Shown here: positions 9,252 through 18,509 of the stretch, one piece after another
Layout of the letters: every line of letters starts with the position of its first letter
Numbering within the stretch: the stretch's first letter is position 1
Assembly: GCA_903928685.1 (NCBI GenBank)
Contig: CAIYRS010000017.1
Span: 1-63,869 of the forward strand
DNA: 63,869 nt
From: an uncultured Methylococcaceae bacterium
Lineage (GTDB): Bacteria; Pseudomonadota; Gammaproteobacteria; Methylococcales; Methylomonadaceae
Direction: 5' to 3'
The notes under the pieces: model-generated
The model's database searches: none
Told to the model about the DNA's origin: nothing
What the model saw: only the letters and a program-made list of their open reading frames with translations
Made by a program: the position numbers and the translations under genes

Positions 9252-11731
9252 AAATCTTCCTGTTTGCCTTACGGCTATTATGGCGCGATCAACGCTCTGG
9301 TGAATTGGCGCTATTAATCTGCGCCTTACTGATTGCCGTCACCAGTGCTTCCGCCATCGGTTTGTTTTCAGACCGCCTACAACGCACCATGAACTTGCAA
9401 GCCGCCGAATTTCTCGCCGCCGATTTAGTTATCTCTAGTCCGCAACCCATTCCGCAAAGCTGGCTAGATAAAGCCGCACAACTGGGATTAAGCCGCGCGC
9501 AAACGGTAGAATTTCCCAGCGTTATCATCAACCAAGAAAACCTTTTATTAGCGGGCATTAAAGCCGTCAGCCAAGCGTACCCGTTACGCGGGCAATTAAA
9601 AATCACCGATAGCGACTACCACAACGAAACCACCAGCCAGCAAGGCCCAGAGCTTGGTTCGGTATGGGTAGAAAAACGCGTGCTGTCGTCTTTAAATCTC
9701 AAACTTGGCGATAGCCTGACGGTTGGTGAAAAAGCCTTAAAAATAACCCGCATCATCACCTATGAACCCGACAAACAAGGCGATTTTTTCAGCTTTTCGC
9801 CCAGAGCCATGATTAACGATGCCGATCTTGCCGCCACAGGCAGTATCCAAGCAGGCAGCCATGTGCATTATTATTTCCAATTCATTGGCGACAGCCCTGC
9901 CCTACAAACCTTCAATAGCTGGATAAAACCACAACTATCTGCATCGCAACGCTTGCTCGACATCCAAAACGACCGCCCAGAATTAGGCTCAGCCTTAGCA
10001 AGGGCGCAGCGTTATATAGGCTTATCCAGCATCTTAGTCATCGTCATCGCGGGCGTCGCCATCGCCATGGCAACCCGCCGTTACAGCGAACGCCATTTGG
10101 ATAATATCGCTTTACTGCGTTGCTTGGGCTGCAAGCAAATGGAAATCTTGCAAATCTATAGTTACCAATTTTTCGTTTTGGGCTTAATCGCCAGCGGTAT
10201 CGGCTGCTTTTTAGGTTGGCTCGCCCAGTTTGGCTTATTCCAATTATTAACTGGCTTATTACCACAACGGCTAGCTGATCCCAGTATTCCGGCCTTACTG
10301 TTCGGCATGGTTATCGGCATGGCGATGTTATTAGGCTTTGCCTTACCGCCATTGCTAAGCCTGCAACATATTTCGCCATTACGGGTATTGCGCCGCGACA
10401 CCCAAAGCTTATCGGTGAATGCTTGGCTAGTGTATGGCTTATCACTGAGCGTTATCGGCGTTTTGATCTGGCAACACACCAACGATACCAAAATGACCGC
10501 CACCTTACTGATTGCAGGCCTGCTGGGTTTGGCGATATTGGCGCTGCTGGTATATGGCTTGCTCAGCCTAGGCCAACGCTTACTGCCAAAACTAAACTTA
10601 AGCTGGCGATTGGGATTACAAGGTATGCTGAGAAACCGCCGTGCCAGTGTGCAGCAAATTTTGGCATTCAGCATCACCTTAACGGCAATGCTATTAAGTT
10701 TCAGCGTCCGCAACGATTTAATCGACAACTGGCAACAACAATTGCCGGAAAACGCACCCAACCATTTCGCCTTAAATATCTTTCCCGAACAACTGGCGGA
10801 ATTCCAAAACAGCTTGCAACAACAAGCCATCAAAAATAGCCGCTTTTACCCGGTAGTGCGTGGGCGCTTAGTTGCCATCAACAGCATCCCAGTACAAAAA
10901 ATCGTCAGCAAAGATAGCCAAGGCGAAAGCGCCACCCAGCGCGAACTCAGCCTTACTTGGTCGCCAGAATTGCCAGAAGCCAACAAAATTAGCAGCGGCA
11001 ATTGGTGGCAGGATCAGCGCAGTAACTTGGTGTCGGTAGAGGAAAAACTCGCCAAAAATCTCAACATCCATCTAGGCGACCAACTCAGCTTCACCATAGG
11101 CAGCCAGCAATTGCTTGCCGAAGTTGCCAGTATCCGCAGCTTACGCTGGGACACCATGACACCGAATTTTTATATGATTTTTTCACCCGGCACGCTGGAG
11201 CAATTCCCTTACACCTATTTAACCAGCTTCTACCTCAGCAAACAGCAAAAAGACCAACTAAATACCTTAGTAAAAAGCTTTCCCAACACCACCATTTTGG
11301 AAGTGGATTTAATCTTGCAACAATTCAAAACCATACTGCTGCAACTTACCCAAGCCATTAATTACCTGCTGTATTTCGCCATCGCCGCTGGCTTTACCGT
11401 GCTATTCGCCGCTGTATTGACCACCTTAGATGCCCGCATCCAAGAAGGCGCATTAATGCGGACAATGGGAGCAAATCGCCGCTTACTAAGAACCGCGCAT
11501 AGCATTGAGTTTTGCAGCCTAGGTTTTATCGCTGGCCTGCTGTCAGTCCTGCTCGCCCAAGCCATCACCTTCGGCTTGTATACCCGTGTCATGGATATGG
11601 CATTCCAGCCCAATTATTGGCTATTACTGCTAGTGCCAATCGCCAGTGCAGTGACAATTGGTTTCGTCGGCAGCTGGGGATTACGCGGCGTGCTGGATAA
11701 AGCACCATTGCAGGTTTTGCGGGAAATGTGA
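9248..11731 (+). CDS. ybbP: FtsX-like permease YbbP
   Basis: An 827-residue inner-membrane protein with two FtsX repeats, the architecture of YbbP. An N-terminal helix precedes a large periplasmic domain, then three helices (about residues 260-375), a paired set about 395-440, a second periplasmic domain and three C-terminal helices (about 700-820). It forms an ABC complex with YbbA. The biological substrate is unknown, and proposals for relatives involve envelope lipids or proteins. Translational coupling to ybbA is evident from the shared ATGA. Confidence 0.92.
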   Translation: MKIFLFALRLLWRDQRSGELALLICALLIAVTSASAIGLFSDRLQRTMNLQAAEFLAADLVISSPQPIPQSWLDKAAQLGLSRAQTVEFPSVIINQENLLLAGIKAVSQAYPLRGQLKITDSDYHNETTSQQGPELGSVWVEKRVLSSLNLKLGDSLTVGEKALKITRIITYEPDKQGDFFSFSPRAMINDADLAATGSIQAGSHVHYYFQFIGDSPALQTFNSWIKPQLSASQRLLDIQNDRPELGSALARAQRYIGLSSILVIVIAGVAIAMATRRYSERHLDNIALLRCLGCKQMEILQIYSYQFFVLGLIASGIGCFLGWLAQFGLFQLLTGLLPQRLADPSIPALLFGMVIGMAMLLGFALPPLLSLQHISPLRVLRRDTQSLSVNAWLVYGLSLSVIGVLIWQHTNDTKMTATLLIAGLLGLAILALLVYGLLSLGQRLLPKLNLSWRLGLQGMLRNRRASVQQILAFSITLTAMLLSFSVRNDLIDNWQQQLPENAPNHFALNIFPEQLAEFQNSLQQQAIKNSRFYPVVRGRLVAINSIPVQKIVSKDSQGESATQRELSLTWSPELPEANKISSGNWWQDQRSNLVSVEEKLAKNLNIHLGDQLSFTIGSQQLLAEVASIRSLRWDTMTPNFYMIFSPGTLEQFPYTYLTSFYLSKQQKDQLNTLVKSFPNTTILEVDLILQQFKTILLQLTQAINYLLYFAIAAGFTVLFAAVLTTLDARIQEGALMRTMGANRRLLRTAHSIEFCSLGFIAGLLSVLLAQAITFGLYTRVMDMAFQPNYWLLLLVPIASAVTIGFVGSWGLRGVLDKAPLQVLREM

Positions 11732-11753
11732 TGCTTGGTTTAAATACAGGAGC

Positions 11754-11883
11754 GCGGGCATCTTGCCCGCTTTTATTTAGCCAATAGTAAGGTAGGGTGG
11801 GCAACGCTTTTCTGCCCACCGTTTTTATCGATAAATGCTGTACCCAAGGGTATATAGGCAAACGATAAAGCTGTTTACCCGCG
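11754..11883. repeat. cluster of hairpin repeats after ybbP
   Basis: A short GCGGGCA-TCT-TGCCCGC hairpin (11754-11770) is followed by the GTAGGGTGGGCA...TGCCCACC repeat (from about 11791). A diverged second arm around 11849-11883 carries AGGCAAACGATAAAGCTGTTTACC. The same second arm occurs at 27880-27949. The cluster lies between the convergent ybbP and comEC and may also end transcription. Confidence 0.6.
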
Positions 11884-11909
11884 CAAAAAACCACCTCAAC
11901 AGCCACACC

Positions 11910-14165
11910 CTACTCAACCTGCCAATACTTACCCGCAATCTGCCGCCAAGTCTGTACGCTAACACCGTTGGGCTCACTGGTGACGATAATCGCACCACTA
12001 TCAGCCGTATTCAGCCAATTTGCGCCGTGGTCATGGTAACGGCGTAAAACCTTGGCGTGCGGATGCCCGAACGGATTGCGATAACCTGCGGGAATTAATA
12101 CAGTAGTCGGTTTAACAGCTTGTAAAAAGCTGGTAGATGACGAGGTTTTGCTGCCGTGATGCGGGGCGAGCAAAATATCTGCGCGTAATGCCTCGCCGTA
12201 AGATGACACCAACGCCATTTCCGCTTGCCGTTCGATATCGCCCGTCAGTAAGACTGAAGCGTGGTTATTGTCAATTTTTAACACGCAGGATTTGTCATTA
12301 TCTGATGCCATTGGTGCTGATCCCGGCGAGAGTACCGTAAACCGCACCCCATCCCAAAACCACGACTGCCCTGCCCGGCAAGCACTGGCCTGATAATCAC
12401 TGAGTTGTTGCGGCACACTGGTGAATATTTCACTCACAGGCATAGCCTGCAATAACGATGCAGCCCCGCCAATATGGTCATTATCGCCGTGGCTCACCAT
12501 CAAAGTATCGACTTTATCGACGCCATGCCAATGTAAAAACGGCAGCAATACCGTCAAGCCGCTATCGTTTTTTGCCGAAAATTTGCCGCCAGTATCGTAA
12601 ATCAACCAATGGTTAGCGGTTTGCACCGCAACTGCCAAGCCTTGCCCGACATCCAATAAAGTCAGTTGCCATTCGCCATCATTGGGTTTTTCTGGCTTGT
12701 TGATGGCTAATGGCACTAGCAGAAACAATCCCAGCCAGCGGTTTGGCATCCCGCGCGGGGCTAACAACAGCAACACGCCAAGCCCCGCAAACAGCAAGGC
12801 CGACCACGAAGGCTGGGCTAAATTTACCGAAGCCACAGGTAAAGCCGCCATCTGCGTCATCAGCCAGACAAATGCCTGCAACACATAATCCAAAGCCATC
12901 AATAATAAAATCGCCACATCCGGCAATAAGAACAGCAACGCCACCGCCACTAACGCCAACGGTACAACCAACAAACCAATAATTGGAATGGCGATAAAAT
13001 TGGCAAATGGCGCGCATAACGACACTTGCTGAAAAAATCCCAGCAATAACGGCGATAAACCCAAAGCAGTCGCCCAATTAATTTGCCAAGCTTGTTGCCA
13101 GTAATTGGCGGGGTGCAAACGCCCGCTAAGGCGGTAAACAATGAGCGCGACGGCGGCAAATGACAGCCAAAAACCTGATGACAACACCGCCAAGGGATCG
13201 TAAATCAGTACCGCGAACAACGCGGTTGCCAAGGTATGCAAGGGGCGAAGATGTCGTTGCCGGATGATTGCCAGCATATACACCAATAACATCACCACAG
13301 CGCGTTGGCAGGGAATGGTAAAACCCGCCAGCATGGCATAAGCAATGCCGATAACAATAGCCGCCAGCGCGGCAACGGTTGGCGGCGAGTAACGTAACAG
13401 CCCTGTCCACGCCCAAAACTTCAATACCAAAAAATACGCTGCACTGGCAATTAAACCGATATGCGAGCCGGAAATCACCATTAAATGCAGTGTGCCAGTT
13501 TTTCGGAACACGTCCCATTGTGCCTGGCTGATGCCGCTGCCATCGCCAATTGTTAGGGCTTTAATTAAGCTGCTATCGGGCATGGCTGCCGCCAAACGGT
13601 CACTAATCCGCTGCCTGATTACTTGCAGATTTCGCCAAGGCGCATCTTCAGCGACTAACTCAGCGAGCGGATAATTACGGACGCTGCCCGTTGCGCCAAT
13701 GTTTTCAGTAAATAACCAGCGTTGGTAATCAAAGCCACCTGGATTTAAGCTGCCGTGCGGCGGTTTTAGCCTAACGCTAAAACGCCAGTGCTGTCCGGCT
13801 TTCAGCTTTGCTTCCGGCTGATACCAACTTAGCCTTAGCTTGCTTGGCAAGGCTTGCGGCGCTTGTTCAACCAAAAAATCAAAGCGGGCTTGGCGCTCAT
13901 CTTGCTCTGGCAAATCGGCGATAACACCAGAGATGGGCAACTCCAGCCCAGCTAAATTTTCCGGTAAACGATCCGCTAAGCGGCTTTCGGCAACAGCAAT
14001 CGCCCAAAGCGTGCCAGCGATTACCAACAAGCCGCGCCAGTATCGCCGCCATGCCAACAACAATGCAGCAAGCCCAATGGCAACCAGCCAACGGTTATCT
14101 GGCAACGCCGATAATTGTTGGATCAACAAAATACCTGACAGGAATAATAAAGCGCAAAAAATCAT
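11910..14165 (-). CDS. comEC: ComEC/Rec2-family DNA uptake channel
   Basis: Inner-membrane protein that takes single-stranded DNA into the cytoplasm during natural transformation. The 751-residue protein has N-terminal helices and a DUF4131-type soluble region (residues about 60-190). The central Competence domain contains many helices (about 200-470; KTGTLHLMVISGSHIGLIAS is its usual entry). The C-terminal metallo-beta-lactamase-like domain carries LLDVGQGLAVAV and SHGDNDHIGG and later LLAPHHGSKTSSS. All three family parts are present and uninterrupted. It is divergent from the DUF2062 gene. Confidence 0.95.
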   Translation of the reverse strand: MIFCALLFLSGILLIQQLSALPDNRWLVAIGLAALLLAWRRYWRGLLVIAGTLWAIAVAESRLADRLPENLAGLELPISGVIADLPEQDERQARFDFLVEQAPQALPSKLRLSWYQPEAKLKAGQHWRFSVRLKPPHGSLNPGGFDYQRWLFTENIGATGSVRNYPLAELVAEDAPWRNLQVIRQRISDRLAAAMPDSSLIKALTIGDGSGISQAQWDVFRKTGTLHLMVISGSHIGLIASAAYFLVLKFWAWTGLLRYSPPTVAALAAIVIGIAYAMLAGFTIPCQRAVVMLLVYMLAIIRQRHLRPLHTLATALFAVLIYDPLAVLSSGFWLSFAAVALIVYRLSGRLHPANYWQQAWQINWATALGLSPLLLGFFQQVSLCAPFANFIAIPIIGLLVVPLALVAVALLFLLPDVAILLLMALDYVLQAFVWLMTQMAALPVASVNLAQPSWSALLFAGLGVLLLLAPRGMPNRWLGLFLLVPLAINKPEKPNDGEWQLTLLDVGQGLAVAVQTANHWLIYDTGGKFSAKNDSGLTVLLPFLHWHGVDKVDTLMVSHGDNDHIGGAASLLQAMPVSEIFTSVPQQLSDYQASACRAGQSWFWDGVRFTVLSPGSAPMASDNDKSCVLKIDNNHASVLLTGDIERQAEMALVSSYGEALRADILLAPHHGSKTSSSTSFLQAVKPTTVLIPAGYRNPFGHPHAKVLRRYHDHGANWLNTADSGAIIVTSEPNGVSVQTWRQIAGKYWQVE

Positions 14166-14237
14166 TTTGTCTCGATGGGTTTTACGGTAACAAAAAACTG
14201 CTAGACTCTAAAATGTCTTCCATCATTTGAAATAACG

Positions 14238-14759
14238 ATGCCAAAACACTTGTTGACCAAATTTATGCCGGATCATGAACGCATAAAAAACCACAAACAC
14301 CTGCAATTTCTGGGTGACAAATTACATGATCCCAATTATTGGTATTTAAGCAGACGCTCCATTTCAGCGGCCTTTGCGGTCGGTTTGTTCATCACCTGGT
14401 TGCCAATTCCCGGACAAATGATGTTAGCGGCGCTGGCGGCGTTTTATTTCCGCGCTAACTTGCCGATTTCATTAGCGTTGGTATGGATTGCCAACCCACT
14501 GACGATTCCGCCGATGTTGTATTTTGCGTATCGGATTGGTCTGAATTTCCTGCACAAACCCCTGCCCGCGACAAATTTTGAATTCACCGTAGACGGGATG
14601 TTATCTGGTTTAGGCGATGCGTGGCAACCTATGTTGTTAGGTTGTGTATTGATGGCGACATTGAGTTCTTATTCAGGCCACTTCGCCATCAATTATCTTT
14701 GGCGGCGATTTGTCATAAACCAATGGCTAGCGAGAAAGCAACGGCGTTTGGGTAGGTAA
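14238..14759 (+). CDS. DUF2062 membrane protein
   Basis: A 173-residue protein with the DUF2062 pattern RRSISAAFAVGLFITWLPIPGQMMLAA followed by NLPISLALVWIANPLTIPPMLYFAYRIG and a further C-terminal helix. Three or four membrane segments are expected and the C-terminus is strongly basic. DUF2062 genes commonly sit beside comEC in gammaproteobacteria, as here in divergent orientation. The function of the family is not established. Confidence 0.88.
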   Translation: MPKHLLTKFMPDHERIKNHKHLQFLGDKLHDPNYWYLSRRSISAAFAVGLFITWLPIPGQMMLAALAAFYFRANLPISLALVWIANPLTIPPMLYFAYRIGLNFLHKPLPATNFEFTVDGMLSGLGDAWQPMLLGCVLMATLSSYSGHFAINYLWRRFVINQWLARKQRRLGR

Positions 14760-14795
14760 AATCAGTGCAGCAGCAGTTTAACCACCAAGCAAGTG

Positions 14796-15068
14796 CTAGC
14801 CATGCTCAATAAGACGCCCTTCCGCATATTTGTGCAAAAGGCTAGAAATAAGCGTTTGGTACGGCAAGCCTTCGCTTAAAGCCCGTTTTTGGATTAAACG
14901 CAAGTCTTTGGATGAAAGGCGAATATTGATACGGGCATCTTTTTGAAATGTCGCCTTAGCAAATTCTTTATGCTGTTTAAGCTCAGAATCAATATTTTCA
15001 ACTTGGGTGAGGACACCAGAATCAAAGGCATCCAAAAGTTCTTGTTCTTCAGGGTCAAATTGTATCAT
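14796..15068 (-). CDS. BrnA-type antitoxin with ribbon-helix-helix fold
   Basis: A 90-residue protein whose second half, ARINIRLSSKDLRLIQKRAL, is the RHH pattern of CopG/BrnA antitoxins. It is followed by EGLPYQTLISSLLHKYAEGR. The acidic N-terminus is probably the toxin-binding arm. It lies five bases downstream of the BrnT-like toxin gene, the usual toxin-first order of brnTA. As a DNA-binding antitoxin it should repress its own operon. Confidence 0.82.
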   Translation of the reverse strand: MIQFDPEEQELLDAFDSGVLTQVENIDSELKQHKEFAKATFQKDARINIRLSSKDLRLIQKRALSEGLPYQTLISSLLHKYAEGRLIEHG

Positions 15069-15073
15069 TCGAG

Positions 15074-15343
15074 TTACCTTGTATAACGTTTTGTCGCTTT
15101 ACGGCTGGGGATGATAGTTTTTAGAAACACTTCCCCATCCAATTCAACGAACGGTACTAGATGCGCGTAACCTTCAATAAGGACAACGGATATTTTTTGA
15201 TTCGGGTAACGTTCTTTATTGGGATGTTCCAAAATATCAACTTCATTACCCGCCTCAATATGAAACACCACATCCTCGAAGCTAACGCCCCGCTCCTTTT
15301 TGAGAATGTTGTTCTTTTCAGGATTCCAAGTGTAATGTTTCAT
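15074..15343 (-). CDS. brnT: BrnT-family ribonuclease toxin
   Basis: The family start MKHYTWNPEKNNILKKERG, then VSFEDVVFHIEAGNEV and C-terminal VFLKTIIPSRKATKRYTR, match BrnT (DUF497), a RelE-like mRNase. I selected the internal ATG at 15343, four codons after an earlier Met, because MKHYTWNPEK is the conserved family opening. The partner antitoxin follows directly. The 89-residue length is normal. Activity is inferred from family only. Confidence 0.85.
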   Translation of the reverse strand: MKHYTWNPEKNNILKKERGVSFEDVVFHIEAGNEVDILEHPNKERYPNQKISVVLIEGYAHLVPFVELDGEVFLKTIIPSRKATKRYTR

Positions 15344-15552
15344 GCTGCACAACATAACATATAAGATGCGTTTTCTGTATCCAGAGTACCCAAAATATAC
15401 CCCGCGTTACGGTAAGAGGACGATGCGGCACTCCACTATATTGTTGGGCTAATAGATTAAACAAAAGGTCGTCATTTATAAACTCACCTAAATGAAAACC
15501 TAAGCCTTAAAATCGGATTGCTAGAGGGAATCTGACTTGCGGAAGTTAAAGT

Positions 15553-15579
15553 TGGGCAGAAAAGCCTGCCCACCCTACC
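15553..15579. repeat. TGGGCAG...CTGCCCA hairpin repeat
   Basis: A TGGGCAG/CTGCCCA stem followed by CCCTAC belongs to the GTAGGGTGGGCA family, here reading toward the minus strand. It lies in the 249-base gap between the toxin gene and the hypothetical gene at 15605. I see nothing else recognisable in that gap. Confidence 0.55.
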
Positions 15580-15604
15580 AGAATAGTATGTATCCAAATT
15601 CAGA

Positions 15605-15931
15605 TTAAATTTTGAAGCTATCGACGAAACGTCCAGCACTTATTGGGCCATTAAGTGAAGCGTTTGCACAGAAATCATGAGCACTAATCATAACAGCTAG
15701 AAATTCTTTTTTTGTAAGACCTTCATATTCGAAATCACTTGCTAAAGACATGATTGTATCAGTTGCAGACTTGCCAGTGAGATATTGCGCCGCTGAGGTT
15801 AAAGACCAACCTATACCTAAATGTTTTTTTAAAAATTGCTTGCTATCTTCTTCACTGAAGTTTTTAACTGAGAATTCGTACAAAACTTTCGCTGAGACTA
15901 ATATTTTTTTATCTATAAATTCTATTTGCAT
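15605..15931 (-). CDS. hypothetical protein, 108 residues
   Basis: A compact, apparently soluble protein (MQIEFIDKKILVSAKVLYEF to VDSFKI) rich in alpha-helical pattern, with two regularly spaced Ala/Ser helices after residue 45. It has no signal peptide or membrane segment, and I recognise no family. Base composition is AT-richer than the housekeeping genes, and it sits among toxin-antitoxin genes and repeats, so it is likely accessory. No clear ribosome binding site precedes the ATG. Confidence 0.5.
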   Translation of the reverse strand: MQIEFIDKKILVSAKVLYEFSVKNFSEEDSKQFLKKHLGIGWSLTSAAQYLTGKSATDTIMSLASDFEYEGLTKKEFLAVMISAHDFCANASLNGPISAGRFVDSFKI

Positions 15932-15959
15932 TTATTAAGGATGCCTTATTGAAATATAA

Positions 15960-16026
15960 AAAAAAGGAAAACGTGATTTTTGAATCCTCTTTCAAGCAAT
16001 CACTTAATTTTTTATCACTACTAACA
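15960..16026. repeat. partial copy of the TTAATTTTTTA repeat
   Basis: The core GAATCCTCTTTCAAGCAATC followed by ACTTAATTTTTTA matches segments at 60288-60325 (same strand) and 59449-59491 (opposite strand). Only about 60 bases of the longer ~105-base repeat are present. It fills the space between two small genes. Confidence 0.55.
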
Positions 16027-16028
16027 AT

Positions 16029-16253
16029 TTAAGTTCGAGCATGAAAAACATGCTCGATAACTTGAGCTGGGAGGGTAATACGATCAAATAACGCTGCTGG
16101 ATACAAATAATCTTCGCCAGATTCGTCTATTACCCGAATTTGATTATATTTTTCTGCATCAGCATCAGCCAAAATCTCATAGAGCTTGCGAGTTTCTAGT
16201 GAAACTTCATAGCCACGGTTATTAATACAGATGACAAATTCGTGTTTGTTCAT
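16029..16253 (-). CDS. small conserved-type hypothetical protein, downstream member of a coupled pair
   Basis: 74 residues, beginning MNKHEFVICINNRGYEVSLE and continuing RKLYEILADADAEKYNQIRVIDESGEDYLYP. The layout (short beta strands, one acidic helix, a second strand pair) resembles a small single-domain protein. Its ATG overlaps the stop of the preceding gene by ATGA, so the two are translated together. I know similar two-gene cassettes from other bacteria as unannotated pairs, but I cannot give a function. Confidence 0.6.
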   Translation of the reverse strand: MNKHEFVICINNRGYEVSLETRKLYEILADADAEKYNQIRVIDESGEDYLYPAALFDRITLPAQVIEHVFHART

Positions 16254-16492
16254 AGTGGTATATCAATGTAACGTTTAATTTTAAATTCCCGTTTGCCAAT
16301 CCCTGCTGCTTCGTACCAATGAATTTCTGCTTCACGAAGCGTTCCATCTTGCAATCGAATTGTGGCAAAGCCCTTACGCTTACGCCACAAACCTTGCCCA
16401 TGAATTTTACGAAGCCTCGGCAGCTCTCTGATGCCTGAGCCACGAGCAAAAGTTTCGGGATGTCTGATGTTGCCAATAATTTCAAATTCCAT
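16250..16492 (-). CDS. small basic hypothetical protein, upstream member of a coupled pair
   Basis: About 80 residues from the chosen ATG: MEFEIIGNIRHPETFARGSG, then IRELPRLRKIHGQGLWRKRK and AEIHWYEAAGIGKREFKIKR. The centre is strongly basic and suggests nucleic-acid contact. A Met twelve codons earlier (16528) is possible, but the conserved-looking sequence begins at MEFEI. The coupling and small size suggest a toxin-antitoxin-like or regulatory pair. That is inference only. Confidence 0.6.
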   Translation of the reverse strand: MEFEIIGNIRHPETFARGSGIRELPRLRKIHGQGLWRKRKGFATIRLQDGTLREAEIHWYEAAGIGKREFKIKRYIDIPL

Positions 16493-16572
16493 TTTCGGAT
16501 TGTAGCGTAGTCCACCAAAAACACCCAACGACTAATCAGTAACATCAACCCCAAAACAAACCCACAAAAAAA

Positions 16573-17253
16573 TCACCCCCGAATCAAGCCATCTTCCATA
16601 TACAACACTTTACCTATGCGGCTTGCTAGTTCGTGGTCGTGGGTGACTACCAGAAAGCTCACTTGCAGTTCATGGTTCAATTCCAACATCAATTGATAGA
16701 CTTGCTCGGCGGTTTTGCTGTCCAGATTGCCGGTTGGTTCATCCGCTAGGATAACCGCTGGTTTGTTGATTAATGCCCGCGCGATTGCCGCACGTTGGCG
16801 TTCGCCGCCGGATAATTCGCCGGGTTTATGGGCTAAGCGATGCCCTAGTCCTACCCGCGCCAATAAATCTGTAGCTCGTTGCTTGGCTTCGCTAACGGAG
16901 CGGTTGGCGATTAATAACGGCATTGCCGCATTTTCCAACACGGTAAATTCATCTAATAAATGGTGTGATTGGTAGATGAATCCTAAAGATTTATTTCGCA
17001 ACGCCGCCATTTTGCTGGCACTGACTTTGTTTAAGTTAACGCCGTCCAAAATCACTTCGCCGCTGCTTGGTTTATCCAAGCCGCCCAACAAATGTAATAA
17101 GGTGCTTTTACCAGAACCGGACGCGCCCATGATGGCGACGCGTTCGCCGACGCTGATGGTTAAATCTACGCCTCTTAGGACATCGACATCCAATTCGCCC
17201 TGCTGATAACGTTTAGTGAGCTGATGGCATTGCAAAATGATGGGCTTATTCAT
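16573..17253 (-). CDS. lolD: lipoprotein-releasing ABC transporter ATPase LolD
   Basis: Cytoplasmic ATPase of the Lol system, powering release of outer-membrane lipoproteins from the inner membrane to LolA. The 226-residue sequence has Walker A GASGSGKST, the Q-loop IYQSHHLLDEFT typical of LolD, signature LSGGERQRAAIARA, Walker [13 protein letters not shown] and the H-loop VVTHDHE. It overlaps the permease gene upstream by eight bases, giving an operon lolC-lolD. Confidence 0.94.
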   Translation of the reverse strand: MNKPIILQCHQLTKRYQQGELDVDVLRGVDLTISVGERVAIMGASGSGKSTLLHLLGGLDKPSSGEVILDGVNLNKVSASKMAALRNKSLGFIYQSHHLLDEFTVLENAAMPLLIANRSVSEAKQRATDLLARVGLGHRLAHKPGELSGGERQRAAIARALINKPAVILADEPTGNLDSKTAEQVYQLMLELNHELQVSFLVVTHDHELASRIGKVLYMEDGLIRG

Positions 17254-18493
17254 AACGTAACACCTCGGCTGGGTTAATTTTTGCCGCTTGCCACGCTGGG
17301 TAAATGGTGGCTAATAATGACAATAAAAACGCCATGCCAGCAATGGCATAAACGTCGCTCCAGATCAGTTCCGAGGGCAAATCGCTGATGTAATACTGTT
17401 GCGCGGATAAAAATTTAAAGTGGAATAAATCTTCGACGGCTTTGACTAACGCAGAAATATTTAACGCTAATAACACGCCGCCGACAGTGCCTAATATCGT
17501 GCCAAAAACCCCAATGATAGTGCCTAACACCATAAATATGCCCATGACCGAAGCGGAAGTCAGGCCTTGGGTTTTTAAGATGGCGATGTCGCCGCGCTTA
17601 TCGGTGACCACCATAATTAAGGTGGAGATAATGTTGAAGGCGGCAATGGCGACCATCAGCAACAAAATAATCGACATCACCCGTTTTTCCATTTTAATGG
17701 CTTGGAAAAAATTATCGTGGGCTTTGGTCCAATCGCTGACCAAATAATCGTCGTAAAACTCGGTCGCCAAGTTATGGGTGATTTGCGGGGCATTGAGCAA
17801 GTCATCCAACCTTATCCGCAGCGCAGAAACGGCGTTGTCCATCCGAAACAGCTTGGCAGCATCGTCAATATGGATTAAAGCCATGTTGCGGTCGTAATCG
17901 TACATACCGACTTGGAAAATCCCGGCGACGGTAAAACGCCGCATTCTTGGCACCACGCCAGCGGGGGTGGAATTGACTTGGGGACTGATGACGGTGATTT
18001 TATCGCCCATCATGACGCCCAAATAATCCGCCAATTCTTTGCCCAGCACGATGTTGTATTGCCCGGCGATCAAATCGGATAACTGCCCAGCTTTCATATT
18101 GGCAGCCACTTCCGAAACCATGCTTTCCGCTTCCGGCAAAATGCCGCTGAGCATAGTGCCACTGACGCGGCGGTCGGCATTAATCATCACCTGACCATCA
18201 ATAAAGGGCGCACTGCCCAGCACATGCGGGTAATCAACCAGCTTATCGGCTAATGTTTGCCAGTTATCCAACTGACCATAACGTCCGGTGATGGTGGCGT
18301 GGGCGGTCATGCTCAACATACGTCCGCTGATTTCTTTAACGAAACCGTTCATCACCGACAGCACGGTAATCAAAGCAGTAACGCTTAAGGCAATCCCTAA
18401 TACGGATGCGAGGGTGACAAAGGATATGAATTGGGTGCGGCGTTTTGCCCGCGTATAACGCAGGCCGATGTAAAAAATTAAGGGTTTGAACAT
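17246..18493 (-). CDS. lolC: lipoprotein-releasing ABC permease LolC/LolE
   Basis: A 415-residue MacB/FtsX-type permease. It has an N-terminal helix after FYIGLRYTRAKRRTQFISF and a periplasmic domain to about residue 260. Three C-terminal helices follow, starting at MSIILLLMVAIAAFNIISTL, and the sequence ends PAEVLRYE. The entry motif IGLRYTRAKRR is the usual LolC/LolE opening. Only one permease gene is present, so the complex may be a homodimer (LolF-like), or a second gene may lie elsewhere. It is co-transcribed with lolD. Confidence 0.92.
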   Translation of the reverse strand: MFKPLIFYIGLRYTRAKRRTQFISFVTLASVLGIALSVTALITVLSVMNGFVKEISGRMLSMTAHATITGRYGQLDNWQTLADKLVDYPHVLGSAPFIDGQVMINADRRVSGTMLSGILPEAESMVSEVAANMKAGQLSDLIAGQYNIVLGKELADYLGVMMGDKITVISPQVNSTPAGVVPRMRRFTVAGIFQVGMYDYDRNMALIHIDDAAKLFRMDNAVSALRIRLDDLLNAPQITHNLATEFYDDYLVSDWTKAHDNFFQAIKMEKRVMSIILLLMVAIAAFNIISTLIMVVTDKRGDIAILKTQGLTSASVMGIFMVLGTIIGVFGTILGTVGGVLLALNISALVKAVEDLFHFKFLSAQQYYISDLPSELIWSDVYAIAGMAFLLSLLATIYPAWQAAKINPAEVLRYE

Positions 18494-18509
18494 GCAATAG
18501 GTAGGTAGA

